In this document: positions 1 to 7,875 of the stretch, piece after piece
Position numbering within the stretch: the first letter of the stretch is position 1
Layout: every line of letters starts with the position of its first letter
From: JBHHYR01 sp046757585
Lineage (GTDB): Bacteria; Desulfobacterota; Binatia; HRBIN30
DNA: 21,045 bases
Reading direction: 5' to 3'
Assembly: GCA_046757585.1 (NCBI GenBank)
Contig: JBHHYR010000048.1
Span: forward strand, 1-21,045
Program-made: the position numbers and the translations under genes
The notes under the pieces: generated by a model
What the model was told of the DNA's origin: nothing
Seen by the model: the letters and a program-made list of their open reading frames with translations, nothing else
Database searches by the model: none

Positions 1-300
1 ATCGGCCGCCGCAAGGTGAAACCACGGTGGCTGGCGGTGATTACCGACGCCTGCACAGGCTGCGCAGGCGCGCCGGTCTGCCAGATCTACTGTCCTGTTG
101 ACGAGTGCATGATTCTCTTCCCCGCGGCAGACGCCCAGCCGTACGGCCGCATCTGGGTGGATCCCCTGAAGTGCGTCGGCTGCAGGCAGTGTGTGAGCCG
201 CGGGCCAGCGGACGCGTTTCTGGATGGCTGCCCGTGGGACGCCATCCTGATGATACCTACCCCGCAGTGGGAGACGGAGCATGGCAAGCTCCCGTACTGA
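1..300 (+). CDS. Two-cluster [4Fe-4S] ferredoxin subunit of the bc complex operon (5' partial)
   Basis: Small iron-sulfur protein with two cysteine sets. Counting from the GTG at 16, set one is C13-x2-C16-x5-C22-x3-C26-P and set two is C53-x2-C56-x2-C59-x12-C72-P. This is the bacterial 2[4Fe-4S] ferredoxin pattern with stretched spacings. The frame stays open to base 1 and no good ribosome binding site precedes the GTG at 16, so the true start probably lies outside the window. No signal peptide is visible, which suggests the cytoplasmic face. Its last 20 bases overlap the cytochrome b start, so it belongs to the same operon. It probably passes electrons to or from the bc complex; this role is inferred from position. 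No Rieske protein is in the window and one may lie upstream. Confidence 0.8.
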   Translation: MGRRKVKPRWLAVITDACTGCAGAPVCQIYCPVDECMILFPAADAQPYGRIWVDPLKCVGCRQCVSRGPADAFLDGCPWDAILMIPTPQWETEHGKLPY

Positions 301-1069
301 CGCGCCGCTTCGGAGGCTCGCCAGCTTGCTGACGTCGTCACAACTCTACCGGTCCATTTTCCGTCATGAGTATGTCGATTCGGTTCGCACCCGTGCGCTG
401 GAGGTCACGAGCAATGTCTTCTTGCATCTGCATCCGATCAGTATTCCACGGCGCGCACTGAAGGTTACCTACACCTTCTGCCTCGGTGGTCTGACGTTCT
501 TTCTCTTTCTCGTCGAGACCATCACCGGCCTACTCTTGATGTTCTACTACCGGCCGGTTCCCGAGTACGCCTACCTGGACATGAAGACGCTCGAGTACGC
601 CGTCCAGTTCGGCGTCACGCTGCGCAATCTGCATCGGTGGGGAGCGCACCTGATGGTGATCTGCGTGATGCTGCACATGCTGCGGGTCTTCCTGACCGGG
701 TCGTATCGCCCCCCGCGCGAGTTCAATTGGGTGATCGGTGTCAGCCTTCTGGTGCTCACCTTGTTGCTCAGTTTCACTGGCTACCTGCTCCCTTGGGATC
801 AGCTGGCCTTCTGGGCGGTGACGGTGGGAACCAACATGGCGGCAGCCACGCCGTTCGTTGGAGCAGAGGGGCCGTTTCACAGCCTGCTCGGTATCACGCC
901 GTTCAACGACGTCCGCTTCCTGTTGCTGGGTGACATGCGGGTGGGATCGAACGCATTGCTCCGTTTCTACGTACTGCATTGCGTCGGCCTGCCACTGATC
1001 GCCATCGTCTTGATGATGCTGCACTTTTGGCGGGTGCGAAAGGACGGTGGCATTTCGCGGCCGTTATGA
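281..1069 (+). CDS. Cytochrome b6-type subunit (cytochrome b N-terminal domain) of a quinol:cytochrome c oxidoreductase
   Basis: 262-residue integral membrane protein carrying the two b hemes of a bc-type complex. The heme ligand pairs are visible: H118 (in the HRW motif) with H132 (in LHMLRVFLTG), and H233 with H248. The second pair is 15 residues apart, as in cytochrome b6, against 14 in mitochondrial-type cytochrome b. The PWDQLAFWAVTVGTN stretch (171-185) is the Qo-side signature, and the protein ends in RKDGGISRPL like b6 proteins. Four hydrophobic segments fit the family. The ATG overlaps the ferredoxin stop by 20 bases and follows a GGGAGACGGAG ribosome site. The cytochrome b C-terminal half is a separate gene downstream, so the complex has the split b6/subunit IV arrangement. 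Confidence 0.93.
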   Translation: MASSRTDAPLRRLASLLTSSQLYRSIFRHEYVDSVRTRALEVTSNVFLHLHPISIPRRALKVTYTFCLGGLTFFLFLVETITGLLLMFYYRPVPEYAYLDMKTLEYAVQFGVTLRNLHRWGAHLMVICVMLHMLRVFLTGSYRPPREFNWVIGVSLLVLTLLLSFTGYLLPWDQLAFWAVTVGTNMAAATPFVGAEGPFHSLLGITPFNDVRFLLLGDMRVGSNALLRFYVLHCVGLPLIAIVLMMLHFWRVRKDGGISRPL

Positions 1070-1105
1070 TCGGCGCCGAGCGCCGGCGAGTGTGGAGGGA
1101 GTGCC

Positions 1106-1861
1106 ATGGAGCAGACTGCACGGGTTGCCGGAACAGGTGAGGGCATCAAGGGGGTGCCCGATGCACCGCCCGGGACACGAGGAAACGAGGTTGCCGTCTT
1201 TCCGTACCTGGTGTTCAAGGAGTTCCTCGCGGCCCTGTTGGTTTCCATCCTCCTCTTGGTCTGGTCCCTGGCAGTCAACGCCCCGCTGCTCTCGGAGGCC
1301 AGTCCGGGCAGGACGGAAAATCCCGCGAAGGCGCCGTGGTATTTCGTCGGGTTGCAGGAACTCCTGGTCTATTTCGATCCATGGGTCGCGGGGGTGGCCG
1401 TCCCGACGTTGATCATCGTTGGCCTGATGGCCATCCCGTACCTGGACACCAGCCGGCAGGGGACGGGGCAGTACACGTTGGCCACCCGCCGCCTGGCAAT
1501 CGGGCACTTCCTCTTCGGCTTCACGCTGTGGTGGGTGCTGATCGCGATCGGCCAACTCTTGCGCGGACCAAACTGGCAGTTCTACTGGCCGTGGCAAGAC
1601 TGGTCGGTACCGAAAAGCGCTGAGCAGAGCTTGTGGAGCCTTCCCTGGTGGGTGGGCGTTCCCCTGATTGTGCTGTACTTCACTGCAGGCTTGGCGCTCC
1701 CACGCCGGCGTTGGCCGTGGCTGTACACCGGCCTGGGCCGCGGCCGGTACATCGCTGTGCTGACCTTTACGCTGTTGATGTATGCCGTGCCCATCAAGGT
1801 GCTGCTGCGCCTGTGCCTGGGGGTGAAATACGTTCTGGTGACGCCATGGTTCAACGTGTGA
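1106..1861 (+). CDS. Subunit IV-like protein (cytochrome b C-terminal domain)
   Basis: 251-residue membrane protein matching the C-terminal half of cytochrome b. The key stretch is ENPAKAPWYFVGLQELL near residues 72-88. The Qo-site PEWY motif of canonical enzymes is here APWY, so the catalytic Glu is absent at that position; similar APWYF forms occur in bc complexes of anaerobes (from memory). About five hydrophobic segments follow a roughly 30-residue soluble N-terminus. This is longer than plant subunit IV, which has three helices, so it resembles the longer forms in bc complexes of anaerobic bacteria. The ATG follows a strong GGAGGGAG ribosome site (about 1094-1101) and starts 36 bases after the cytochrome b6 gene. 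With the b6 protein it would form the quinone-binding core. Confidence 0.9.
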   Translation: MEQTARVAGTGEGIKGVPDAPPGTRGNEVAVFPYLVFKEFLAALLVSILLLVWSLAVNAPLLSEASPGRTENPAKAPWYFVGLQELLVYFDPWVAGVAVPTLIIVGLMAIPYLDTSRQGTGQYTLATRRLAIGHFLFGFTLWWVLIAIGQLLRGPNWQFYWPWQDWSVPKSAEQSLWSLPWWVGVPLIVLYFTAGLALPRRRWPWLYTGLGRGRYIAVLTFTLLMYAVPIKVLLRLCLGVKYVLVTPWFNV

Positions 1862-1880
1862 TCGGTGGGAGGTTACCTAT

Positions 1881-4097
1881 ATGAGGCGTGGCCCCTTGAT
1901 GCACGGCACCCCGGGGATGCGTGTGGCCTTGGCGGTTCTGAGCCCCGTCTTTCTGCTGCTGTGTGTGGTTGCCATCCACAGCGAGGAAACGCGGCCCTGG
2001 ATGCGGTACCAGGAGGAGTTCAACCAACTGTATGTGACGCGCGCGCGCGCCAAGCTGCGCGAGGCAGCAGCACGCAACGATGCCGCCGCCAAGGCGCGCT
2101 GGCGGCGAATCATCGATGAAGTGAGCCATGCCAAGCCATCCATTGCACAGGTGTTTCTGGAAGATTTGAAGGTCACGGACCGCTGTACAACCTGCCACCG
2201 AGGGATCGACAACTCCCTCTTCCTGGACGCGCCACAGCCGTTCCGCACCCATCCGGGCAAGCTGCTGAAAGATCACGAGATCAACAGGTTCGGTTGCACG
2301 CCATGCCATGACGGGCAGGGCGCGGCGACGACCGTTGAGGGCGCCCACGGGACAGAAGCCAGCTGGCCGGCACCCCTCTTACCAACGGCGTACGTCCAGG
2401 CCCGCTGCGCGCGGTGTCACGAAGTGACCCACGGGTTGCAAGGCGCCGACCTGGTCAGCCGCGGCGCCGACCTGTTCATGGAGAAGGGGTGCTACGGCTG
2501 CCATCAGGTCAAGGGTATGAGGTACCAGCCCAAGTATGCACCCCCACTCAGTACGCTGAAGTCGAAGCTGGTAGATGCGAGGAACTGGACGTACGCATGG
2601 ATCAGGGATCCCGCTCGCCTCAGCCCCAACACCGCCATGCCGAACTTCCAGCTCACCGACGAGGAGGTCGGCAAGGTCACGGCCTTCCTGCTCAGCTTCC
2701 CGGCCGGGAAGACGGCCGAGCCGGTCGCACTTGCCGGGGCGTCTGCGGAAGAGGGGAAGCGGCTGTTTACGGAACGCGGCTGCCACGGGTGCCATGGGGT
2801 CGCCGCGGATGAAGACAGCGTCTCACCACGGGTGCCTCATCTGGCAGGTATCGGCTCCAAGGTCACCCCCGAATGGCTCGACCGCTGGATTGCCGATCCG
2901 AAGGCATACAATCCGGACACGGCGATGCCGAAAGTGGAGCTGACCGACGCGGAACGCCACGCAGTCGTTGCGTACCTGCTCACGCTCAAGCGTAGCGAGC
3001 AGCTTCCGCCAGCGCCGGATCTGAGCCGGTTCGATGCCCGTGACGGGAAGCAGCTCATCAGACGGTACGAATGCTACGGCTGCCATGCCATCGAGGGCTT
3101 CGAGAAAATGCGTACATCGGTTCCCGATCTTGGCGAGTTTGCCCGCAAGCCGGTCGAGGAACTGGATTTCGGCACGACGACGGATGTGCCGCACACCAAG
3201 TGGGACTGGCTGCGCCGCAAGCTCACCGATCCGCGTGCCTACGAAACCGAGAAGATCGAATTAAAGATGCCGCGGATCCCTCTGACCGCGAGCGAGATTC
3301 AAGCTCTGATCACCCGCACGCTCGCCTTCGACGCTCCGCCGGTCCCAACCCGGTACGTGGTCCGTGCCACTGCGGCCAAGGAGGCCTTGCAGGAGGCCAG
3401 CTGGATGGTGCTGCACCTGAACTGCAACGGCTGCCACCCACTGCACGGTCAGGAGGCGCACGTTAGCCGCTTCTTCGAGCGCAAGAACCTGACGCCGCCG
3501 ACCCTCGATGGCGTCGGTGCCCGCCTGCAGGGGCAGTACATGTACCAGTTCCTGCTCGAGCCGAAGCAGGTGCGCCCATGGCTGAAGATGCGCATGCCGA
3601 TCTTTGGCTTCACCGAGGCGCAGGCGCAAACGCTGGTTGACGGCTTGGCGGCAGCGGCCGGCGTGGCTAACCCTTACACCTACGTTGCCAAGACAAAAAT
3701 CGCGCAGGATCACTTCCAGCGTGGCATCCACCGCTTCCGCCATTATAAGTGCGTCCAGTGTCATCCCACCTCTATCGATCAAGGGCTGCCGGAAGGCGTC
3801 GACCCTGAGGACCTGTCGATCAACTTGATGCTTGCCAAAACGCGCTTGCGGCCCGCTTGGATCAAGGACTTCCTGGCACGACCGAAGGAGATCGCCGGTA
3901 CGCAGACCCGGATGCCGACGGCCTTCTACACGGTTGACGGAGTGCCCAAGGTCGACCGGCCGCAAGATGACATTGACGACATCACTACGTATCTGATGGG
4001 TATGACTGAACCGCCTGAAGTGACGCTGAAGGCGGAGGAGGAAAAGCGGCGGGCCGAGGAGAAGCAGCAGATCGACTGGAGCAACTACCAGTACTGA
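1881..4097 (+). CDS. Octaheme, multidomain membrane-anchored cytochrome c of the bc complex
   Basis: 738-residue protein with a hydrophobic N-terminal anchor (about 14-31) and eight CxxCH motifs at C102, C139, C176, C204, C301, C398, C515 and C624. The first three cluster within 80 residues like a triheme c7/c3-type head. The other five each begin a class I-like domain of about 90-110 residues that ends in a probable Met ligand in an xMP motif (M253, M349, M463, M572, M678). The C-terminus is a charged Glu/Lys/Arg helix. It starts 19 bases after subunit IV with a GGGAGG ribosome site, so it is the electron-accepting cytochrome of that complex, replacing cytochrome c1 or f. Heme count and domains are read from the sequence; electron order is inference. 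Reduced cytochrome would feed the periplasmic pool that the downstream genes use. Confidence 0.9.
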   Translation: MRRGPLMHGTPGMRVALAVLSPVFLLLCVVAIHSEETRPWMRYQEEFNQLYVTRARAKLREAAARNDAAAKARWRRIIDEVSHAKPSIAQVFLEDLKVTDRCTTCHRGIDNSLFLDAPQPFRTHPGKLLKDHEINRFGCTPCHDGQGAATTVEGAHGTEASWPAPLLPTAYVQARCARCHEVTHGLQGADLVSRGADLFMEKGCYGCHQVKGMRYQPKYAPPLSTLKSKLVDARNWTYAWIRDPARLSPNTAMPNFQLTDEEVGKVTAFLLSFPAGKTAEPVALAGASAEEGKRLFTERGCHGCHGVAADEDSVSPRVPHLAGIGSKVTPEWLDRWIADPKAYNPDTAMPKVELTDAERHAVVAYLLTLKRSEQLPPAPDLSRFDARDGKQLIRRYECYGCHAIEGFEKMRTSVPDLGEFARKPVEELDFGTTTDVPHTKWDWLRRKLTDPRAYETEKIELKMPRIPLTASEIQALITRTLAFDAPPVPTRYVVRATAAKEALQEASWMVLHLNCNGCHPLHGQEAHVSRFFERKNLTPPTLDGVGARLQGQYMYQFLLEPKQVRPWLKMRMPIFGFTEAQAQTLVDGLAAAAGVANPYTYVAKTKIAQDHFQRGIHRFRHYKCVQCHPTSIDQGLPEGVDPEDLSINLMLAKTRLRPAWIKDFLARPKEIAGTQTRMPTAFYTVDGVPKVDRPQDDIDDITTYLMGMTEPPEVTLKAEEEKRRAEEKQQIDWSNYQY

Positions 4098-4401
4098 TCC
4101 TGGAGAAGACACGGGGGGTTCACCGCCGAGGTGGTGAGGGAGTGACAGAGGTCGGGTGGTGGACCTTTACAGTTCGCATCGGTGGAAACGCTCGGGGGCA
4201 GATTTCTCCAGGTTGAGAAGCGTGCCCGGGCGCTGTTCCGTATCGTAGCTGGTACGCGTGCCTTGGCCCGGTTGTTGGGAACGGATGTTGCACGGGGCCT
4301 GGGGAGATGGACGACAGGAGCGACCATTTGACGCACTGACGGCTGCGGGCGCTCAACCGTGAGCGGCAGCGAAACCGTGTGGCCATGAGAGCGGCGCGCC
4401 G
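4098..4401 (+). other. Gene-free interval between bc operon and regulatory genes
   Basis: About 300 bases with no coding frame that I can support. Reverse-strand frames here are extensions of shadows of the kinase gene. The interval must hold the end of the bc operon and probably the promoter for the kinase/regulator pair. I see no copy of the palindrome found at 7321 and 15809, no convincing sigma-54 or sigma-70 promoter, and no stem followed by a T run. There is only an imperfect GGCCCG/CGGGGCC pairing around 4265-4300. Confidence 0.5.
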
Positions 4402-5943
4402 ATGCACTTCGCCAAGAAGGTAGCCGCGGCTGTCGGCAGCAGTCTCAAGCTCAAACTGGTCCTGCTGATCGTGACCATTCTCGCCCTGACCATAGGCATC
4501 GCCCCTTGGAGTGCCATCAAGATGCAGGAGCGCCAGCTCCTGCAGGCGTCGGAGGAGCATCTGCGCGCGTTCCATGAGATGCTGCAGAAAACAATCGTCG
4601 CTACCTGCAAGCTCACCGGCAACGCCGACTCCGTCCAGCAGGTTATCGAAGCCGTTACCAACCATCGGGATATCGACGGGGTGAGAATGTTTGATGCCGG
4701 GGGAGTGATTCGCTACTCGTCGCGCCCGGCGGAACGCGGTACCCGCCTCAGCACGGCGGAGATGTCGCGGTTCTACGGACAGGTCCATCCGGTCATTCGG
4801 ACCAGCCGCGAGGGGAAGGTGACGTATGCGTTGGTGCAGCCGATGTTGAACCAGCCCGCGTGCGTCTCTTGTCACGCGTCGAAGCAGAAGGTCTTGGGGA
4901 TCCTCCAGGTGAGCCTCGCCCTCGGGCCGACGTGGCGACAGCTTGCCGACCTCAAGCGGTCAGCCCTGATCGCCACGGTGATCACGCTGGCAGTGATCGT
5001 CGTGGGCGTCTGGCTATCACTGACACTACTGGTCGACCAGCCGCTGCAGCAGTTGGTCGGTGTAATGCGCAGCGCGGAGCGCGGCGATCTGAGTGCGCGG
5101 GTCGAAACCCGGCAGCGCGATGAACTCGGCCAGTTGTCGCGCCACTTCAACGAGATGATCTCGAAACTGGCCGCCGCCCAGCGGGAAGTCGAGCGGTACC
5201 ATCGGGAGCAACTGGCCCGCGCGGATCGCTTGGCGACAATTGGCGAGCTGGCTGCCGCAATCGCGCATGAAATCCGCAATCCTCTGACCGGAATCAGTGG
5301 CGCACTTTCTGTTTTGGGCCGGGACTTCCCGGCTGATGATCCGCGGCGGGACGTGATCCGGCAAACCCACCTCCTGATCGAGCGGCTGAACAAATCGGTC
5401 GAAAACATTCTTCATTACTCTCGTCCGTCCGAGCCGCAGTTCCAAACCGTGAACCTGGACGACATTTTCGGACAAACGCTCTCGCTGGTGGAGAGTGAGG
5501 CGAAGAAAGCGCGGGTCCATCTCGTGAGACACCCCCAGCCGGCAAGCGGCGGCGAGGGTAACTTAGGCGCGGTGCGTGCCGACCCGCATCAGATCCAGCA
5601 GGTACTCATGAACGTGATCTTGAACGCCATCCAGGCCACTGCAGCGGGCGGGCAGGTCCAGCTCCGCACGGGGGTGTGGGGAGCCGCTGGCGGGCAACCA
5701 TACGCGTATGTGGAAGTCCGTGACAGCGGGATCGGCATGACGCCAGCGCAAACCGCAAAGGCATTTCACCCGTTCTTCAGTACCAAGGTGCAAGGAACGG
5801 GGCTCGGGCTGGCAATCGCAAAGCAGCTCATTGAGCAACACGGCGGCCGGATCACGCTCCACAGCACGCCCGGGGAGGGGACGGTCGTGAAAGTCGAGCT
5901 TCCAGGGTGCCTCCCGCTCGACCAGTGTGAGAGGCGACAATGA
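4402..5943 (+). CDS. Membrane sensor histidine kinase with a c-type heme motif in its periplasmic sensor
   Basis: 513-residue kinase. TM1 is about 17-36, a periplasmic sensor spans about 37-187, TM2 is about 188-211, then a HAMP linker (about 212-262), HisKA with phosphoacceptor H289 (AHEIRNPLTG) and a HATPase domain with N-box (NVILNAIQA, about 404-412), G1 (DSGIGM, 441-446), F-box (FHPFFSTK) and G2 (GTGLGLAI, 465-472). The sensor contains one CVSCH motif (154-158). It lies outside the membrane, where c heme can be attached, so the input is probably redox state or a heme ligand. Single c-heme sensor domains are known in Geobacter chemotaxis receptors. The gene overlaps the next by ATGA (5940-5943), so the two are translationally coupled. 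The ribosome site is weak (GAGAG, 12 bases upstream), so the exact start is less certain. Confidence 0.92.
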   Translation: MHFAKKVAAAVGSSLKLKLVLLIVTILALTIGIAPWSAIKMQERQLLQASEEHLRAFHEMLQKTIVATCKLTGNADSVQQVIEAVTNHRDIDGVRMFDAGGVIRYSSRPAERGTRLSTAEMSRFYGQVHPVIRTSREGKVTYALVQPMLNQPACVSCHASKQKVLGILQVSLALGPTWRQLADLKRSALIATVITLAVIVVGVWLSLTLLVDQPLQQLVGVMRSAERGDLSARVETRQRDELGQLSRHFNEMISKLAAAQREVERYHREQLARADRLATIGELAAAIAHEIRNPLTGISGALSVLGRDFPADDPRRDVIRQTHLLIERLNKSVENILHYSRPSEPQFQTVNLDDIFGQTLSLVESEAKKARVHLVRHPQPASGGEGNLGAVRADPHQIQQVLMNVILNAIQATAAGGQVQLRTGVWGAAGGQPYAYVEVRDSGIGMTPAQTAKAFHPFFSTKVQGTGLGLAIAKQLIEQHGGRITLHSTPGEGTVVKVELPGCLPLDQCERRQ

Positions 5944-7304
5944 CAAAGGTCCTGGTTATCGATGATGAACGGATGATTCGCTGGTCCATCGAGCAGACGC
6001 TGCACGCAGCGCACTATGAGGTAGCGGCTGCCGAAACGGCAGCCGAAGGGCTGGCCCTGTTTCGACAACTGCTGCCGGAAGTGGTGTTTCTCGACGTACG
6101 GCTGCCCGATGAGGGCGGCCTTACGGTGCTCAAAACGATGAAAGAGGAGAGCGGACAAGACACGGCTGTCGTCGTGATGACCGCTTACGGAGAAATTCGC
6201 ACCGCCGTGGAGGCGATGCGGCTGGGTGCGTATGACTACCTGAAGAAGCCGTTCGACTTCGATGAACTCGAAGTGATCGTTGGGAAGGCTCTGGAAACGA
6301 CCCACCTCCGGCGCGAGGTGGGCACGCTTCGGCAACAGCGCAAACAACCGTACGGGCTCGACAACATCGTCGGCCAGTCGGTCGAAATGCGGCAGGTGCT
6401 GAGCCTCTTGGAGAAGGTTGCGGAAAGCGACGCCACGACGGTGCTCCTGCAAGGGGAGAACGGGACGGGGAAGGACCTCTTTGCCCGCGTGTTGCACTAC
6501 CAGAGTAGACGGGGAAACGGCCCCTTTCTGGACATCTCGTGTACGGCCATGCCGGAAACACTCTTGGAAAGCGAGCTGTTCGGCTACGAAAAAGGCGCGT
6601 TCACCGACGCCAGACTGGCCAAACGCGGCCTGCTCGAGCTGGCCGACGGCGGCACGCTCTTTCTCGATGAGGTGGGAGACTTACCCCTTATCGCGCAAGC
6701 CAAGCTCCTCAAGGTCATCGAGAGCAAACAATTCAAGCGACTCGGTGGCACCGTCGATCATGCGGTGGACATCCGGATCATCGCAGCCACGAACAAGGAT
6801 CTGGAGGCGGCTGTACGCGACGGCTGTTTTCGCGAAGACCTCTACTACCGGTTGAAGGTGATCCCCATCGTGCTGCCACCCCTGCGGAACCGGCGGGCTG
6901 ACATTCCACTGCTGCTGCGACACTACATCACCCGATACAGCGCCGAGTTTCACAAGAACTTTCGCGACGTCTCGGAGGCGGCCTTGCAACTGCTGACGGC
7001 CTACTCGTGGCCTGGCAACGTGCGCGAGCTGCGCAATCTTGTGGAGCGCATTCTGATCCTCGAACGGGGAACCACGGTGCTGCCCGAACACTTGCCCCCG
7101 GAGATTACCAGACGGGGCGCCGCGCTGCAGCGGCCACGCTTTCGCCTGCCGCCAGAGGGGATTCGTTTGGAGGAAATCGAGAAAGATTTCGTCCGGCAGG
7201 CGTTGGAGCACGCCGCAGGAAACCAGACTCACGCCGCGCAGCTGCTCGGGATCAGTCGCGACGCGCTCCGCTACCGCATGCAGAAGCTTGCGCCTACCTC
7301 CTGA
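5940..7304 (+). CDS. NtrC-family sigma-54-dependent response regulator
   Basis: 454-residue activator with the full three-domain layout. The receiver (1-120) has acidic residues D8/D9, phosphoacceptor D52, T81 and K103. The AAA+ domain (about 142-375) has Walker A GENGTGK (172-178), Walker B TLFLDE (239-244) and arginine-finger region FREDLYYRL (297-305). A Fis-type helix-turn-helix lies at about 425-449. The sigma-54 contact loop is GAFTDA (219-224) instead of GAFTGA; this variant also occurs in other family members (from memory). The gene is coupled to the heme-sensor kinase by a 4-base overlap. Two strong sigma-54 promoters, at 7391 and 15878, each with an upstream palindrome, are its obvious candidate targets. 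That targeting is inferred from proximity and promoter class. Confidence 0.94.
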   Translation: MTKVLVIDDERMIRWSIEQTLHAAHYEVAAAETAAEGLALFRQLLPEVVFLDVRLPDEGGLTVLKTMKEESGQDTAVVVMTAYGEIRTAVEAMRLGAYDYLKKPFDFDELEVIVGKALETTHLRREVGTLRQQRKQPYGLDNIVGQSVEMRQVLSLLEKVAESDATTVLLQGENGTGKDLFARVLHYQSRRGNGPFLDISCTAMPETLLESELFGYEKGAFTDARLAKRGLLELADGGTLFLDEVGDLPLIAQAKLLKVIESKQFKRLGGTVDHAVDIRIIAATNKDLEAAVRDGCFREDLYYRLKVIPIVLPPLRNRRADIPLLLRHYITRYSAEFHKNFRDVSEAALQLLTAYSWPGNVRELRNLVERILILERGTTVLPEHLPPEITRRGAALQRPRFRLPPEGIRLEEIEKDFVRQALEHAAGNQTHAAQLLGISRDALRYRMQKLAPTS

Positions 7305-7320
7305 GGAATTTCCCCCAGGG

Positions 7321-7338
7321 CTGCGGATTTTTCCGCAG
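7321..7338 (+). promoter_or_regulatory. 18-bp perfect palindrome, probable activator (enhancer) site A
   Basis: CTGCGGATTTTTCCGCAG is an inverted repeat with 7-bp arms and a 4-base centre. It lies 17 bases after the regulator gene and 53 bases before the -24 GG of the sigma-54 promoter, with its centre near -87 of the expected start. A nearly identical element sits at 15809-15826 with almost the same spacing. The T run is in the loop and not after the stem, so it does not look like an intrinsic terminator. Binding by the neighbouring NtrC-type protein is inference. Confidence 0.75.
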
Positions 7339-7390
7339 TTGATCGTCGAATTACCCCAACCCGGCTTTCTTCGTGGCCGGCAGCAAGCCC

Positions 7391-7406
7391 CGGTACGCTG
7401 CTTGCT
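7391..7406 (+). promoter_or_regulatory. Sigma-54 (-24/-12) promoter of the cytochrome operon
   Basis: CGGTACGCTGCTTGCT matches the consensus TGGCACG-N4-TTGCW. It has GG (7392-7393), exactly ten bases, then GC (7404-7405), and a complete TTGCT -12 block. Transcription would start near 7417, about 42 bases before the ATG at 7459. A matched palindrome lies upstream at the usual enhancer distance, and a sigma-54 activator is encoded next door. Confidence 0.8.
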
Positions 7407-7458
7407 GCTCCCCCACTTCGATCATCGGGTTCCTGGAATGTCCCAGAAGGAGGCCAGA

Positions 7459-7809
7459 ATGACAAGGTTTGTCGTCTTAACAGCTACCGCTTTCATGTTG
7501 CTTGCCTCAGCCGCAATCGCCCAGGGCGGAGATGCCGCGCAGGGGAAAGCCACATACCAGAAGCACTGTGCAAGCTGCCACGGGAAAACCGGCAAAGGGG
7601 ACGGACCGGCCGCGGGTGTCCTCAACCCGAAGCCTCGGGACCACACGGATGGAGCCTACATGAAGACCCTTTCCGACAAGTATCTTGCCGACATCATTAG
7701 TAAAGGGGGCGCTGCCCTCGGAAAATCCGCCATGATGCCGCCCGGAAAAACTTTGAGCAAGCAGGACATCGCGAATCTGATCGCGTACATCCGCAGCCTG
7801 GGAAAATAG
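7459..7809 (+). CDS. Small periplasmic monoheme class I cytochrome c (copy 1)
   Basis: 116 residues. It has a Sec signal peptide (about 1-21, cleavage after AIA), one CASCH heme motif (37-41) and a probable Met axial ligand in the MMPPGK segment (M92 or M93). The size and C-terminal helix (NLIAYIRSLGK) are those of soluble class I cytochromes. I chose the ATG at 7459 because it follows GAAGGAGG; an ATG at 7288 in the same frame would add a poor leader inside the regulator gene. It is first in the sigma-54 unit. The paralogue at 16011 shares the PKPRDHTDGA block. Probable role: electron shuttle between the bc complex octaheme protein and the outer-membrane cytochromes (inference). Confidence 0.92.
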   Translation: MTRFVVLTATAFMLLASAAIAQGGDAAQGKATYQKHCASCHGKTGKGDGPAAGVLNPKPRDHTDGAYMKTLSDKYLADIISKGGAALGKSAMMPPGKTLSKQDIANLIAYIRSLGK

Positions 7810-7875
7810 GCATGTCGCATGACGCTGTGTCTGATCCGGTTATGAACGGACCGGGAACCTGAGGAGACCGGCATC

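Noticed and set aside
4262..4278. TTGGCCCGGTTGTTGGG as a sigma-54 promoter for the kinase gene
   Set aside because: The -12 element would be TTGG and lacks the required GC ten bases after GG; no palindrome of the 7321 type is nearby.
3261..4875. Long reverse-strand open frames opposite the octaheme cytochrome and kinase genes (3261-4112, 4120-4875)
   Set aside because: They are antisense to well-supported genes, have no recognisable domains and reflect high GC third-position bias.
7321..7338. Palindrome read as an intrinsic terminator for the response regulator gene
   Set aside because: The T run is inside the loop and not after the stem, and the same element at the same distance precedes a second sigma-54 promoter. 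A termination role is not fully excluded.
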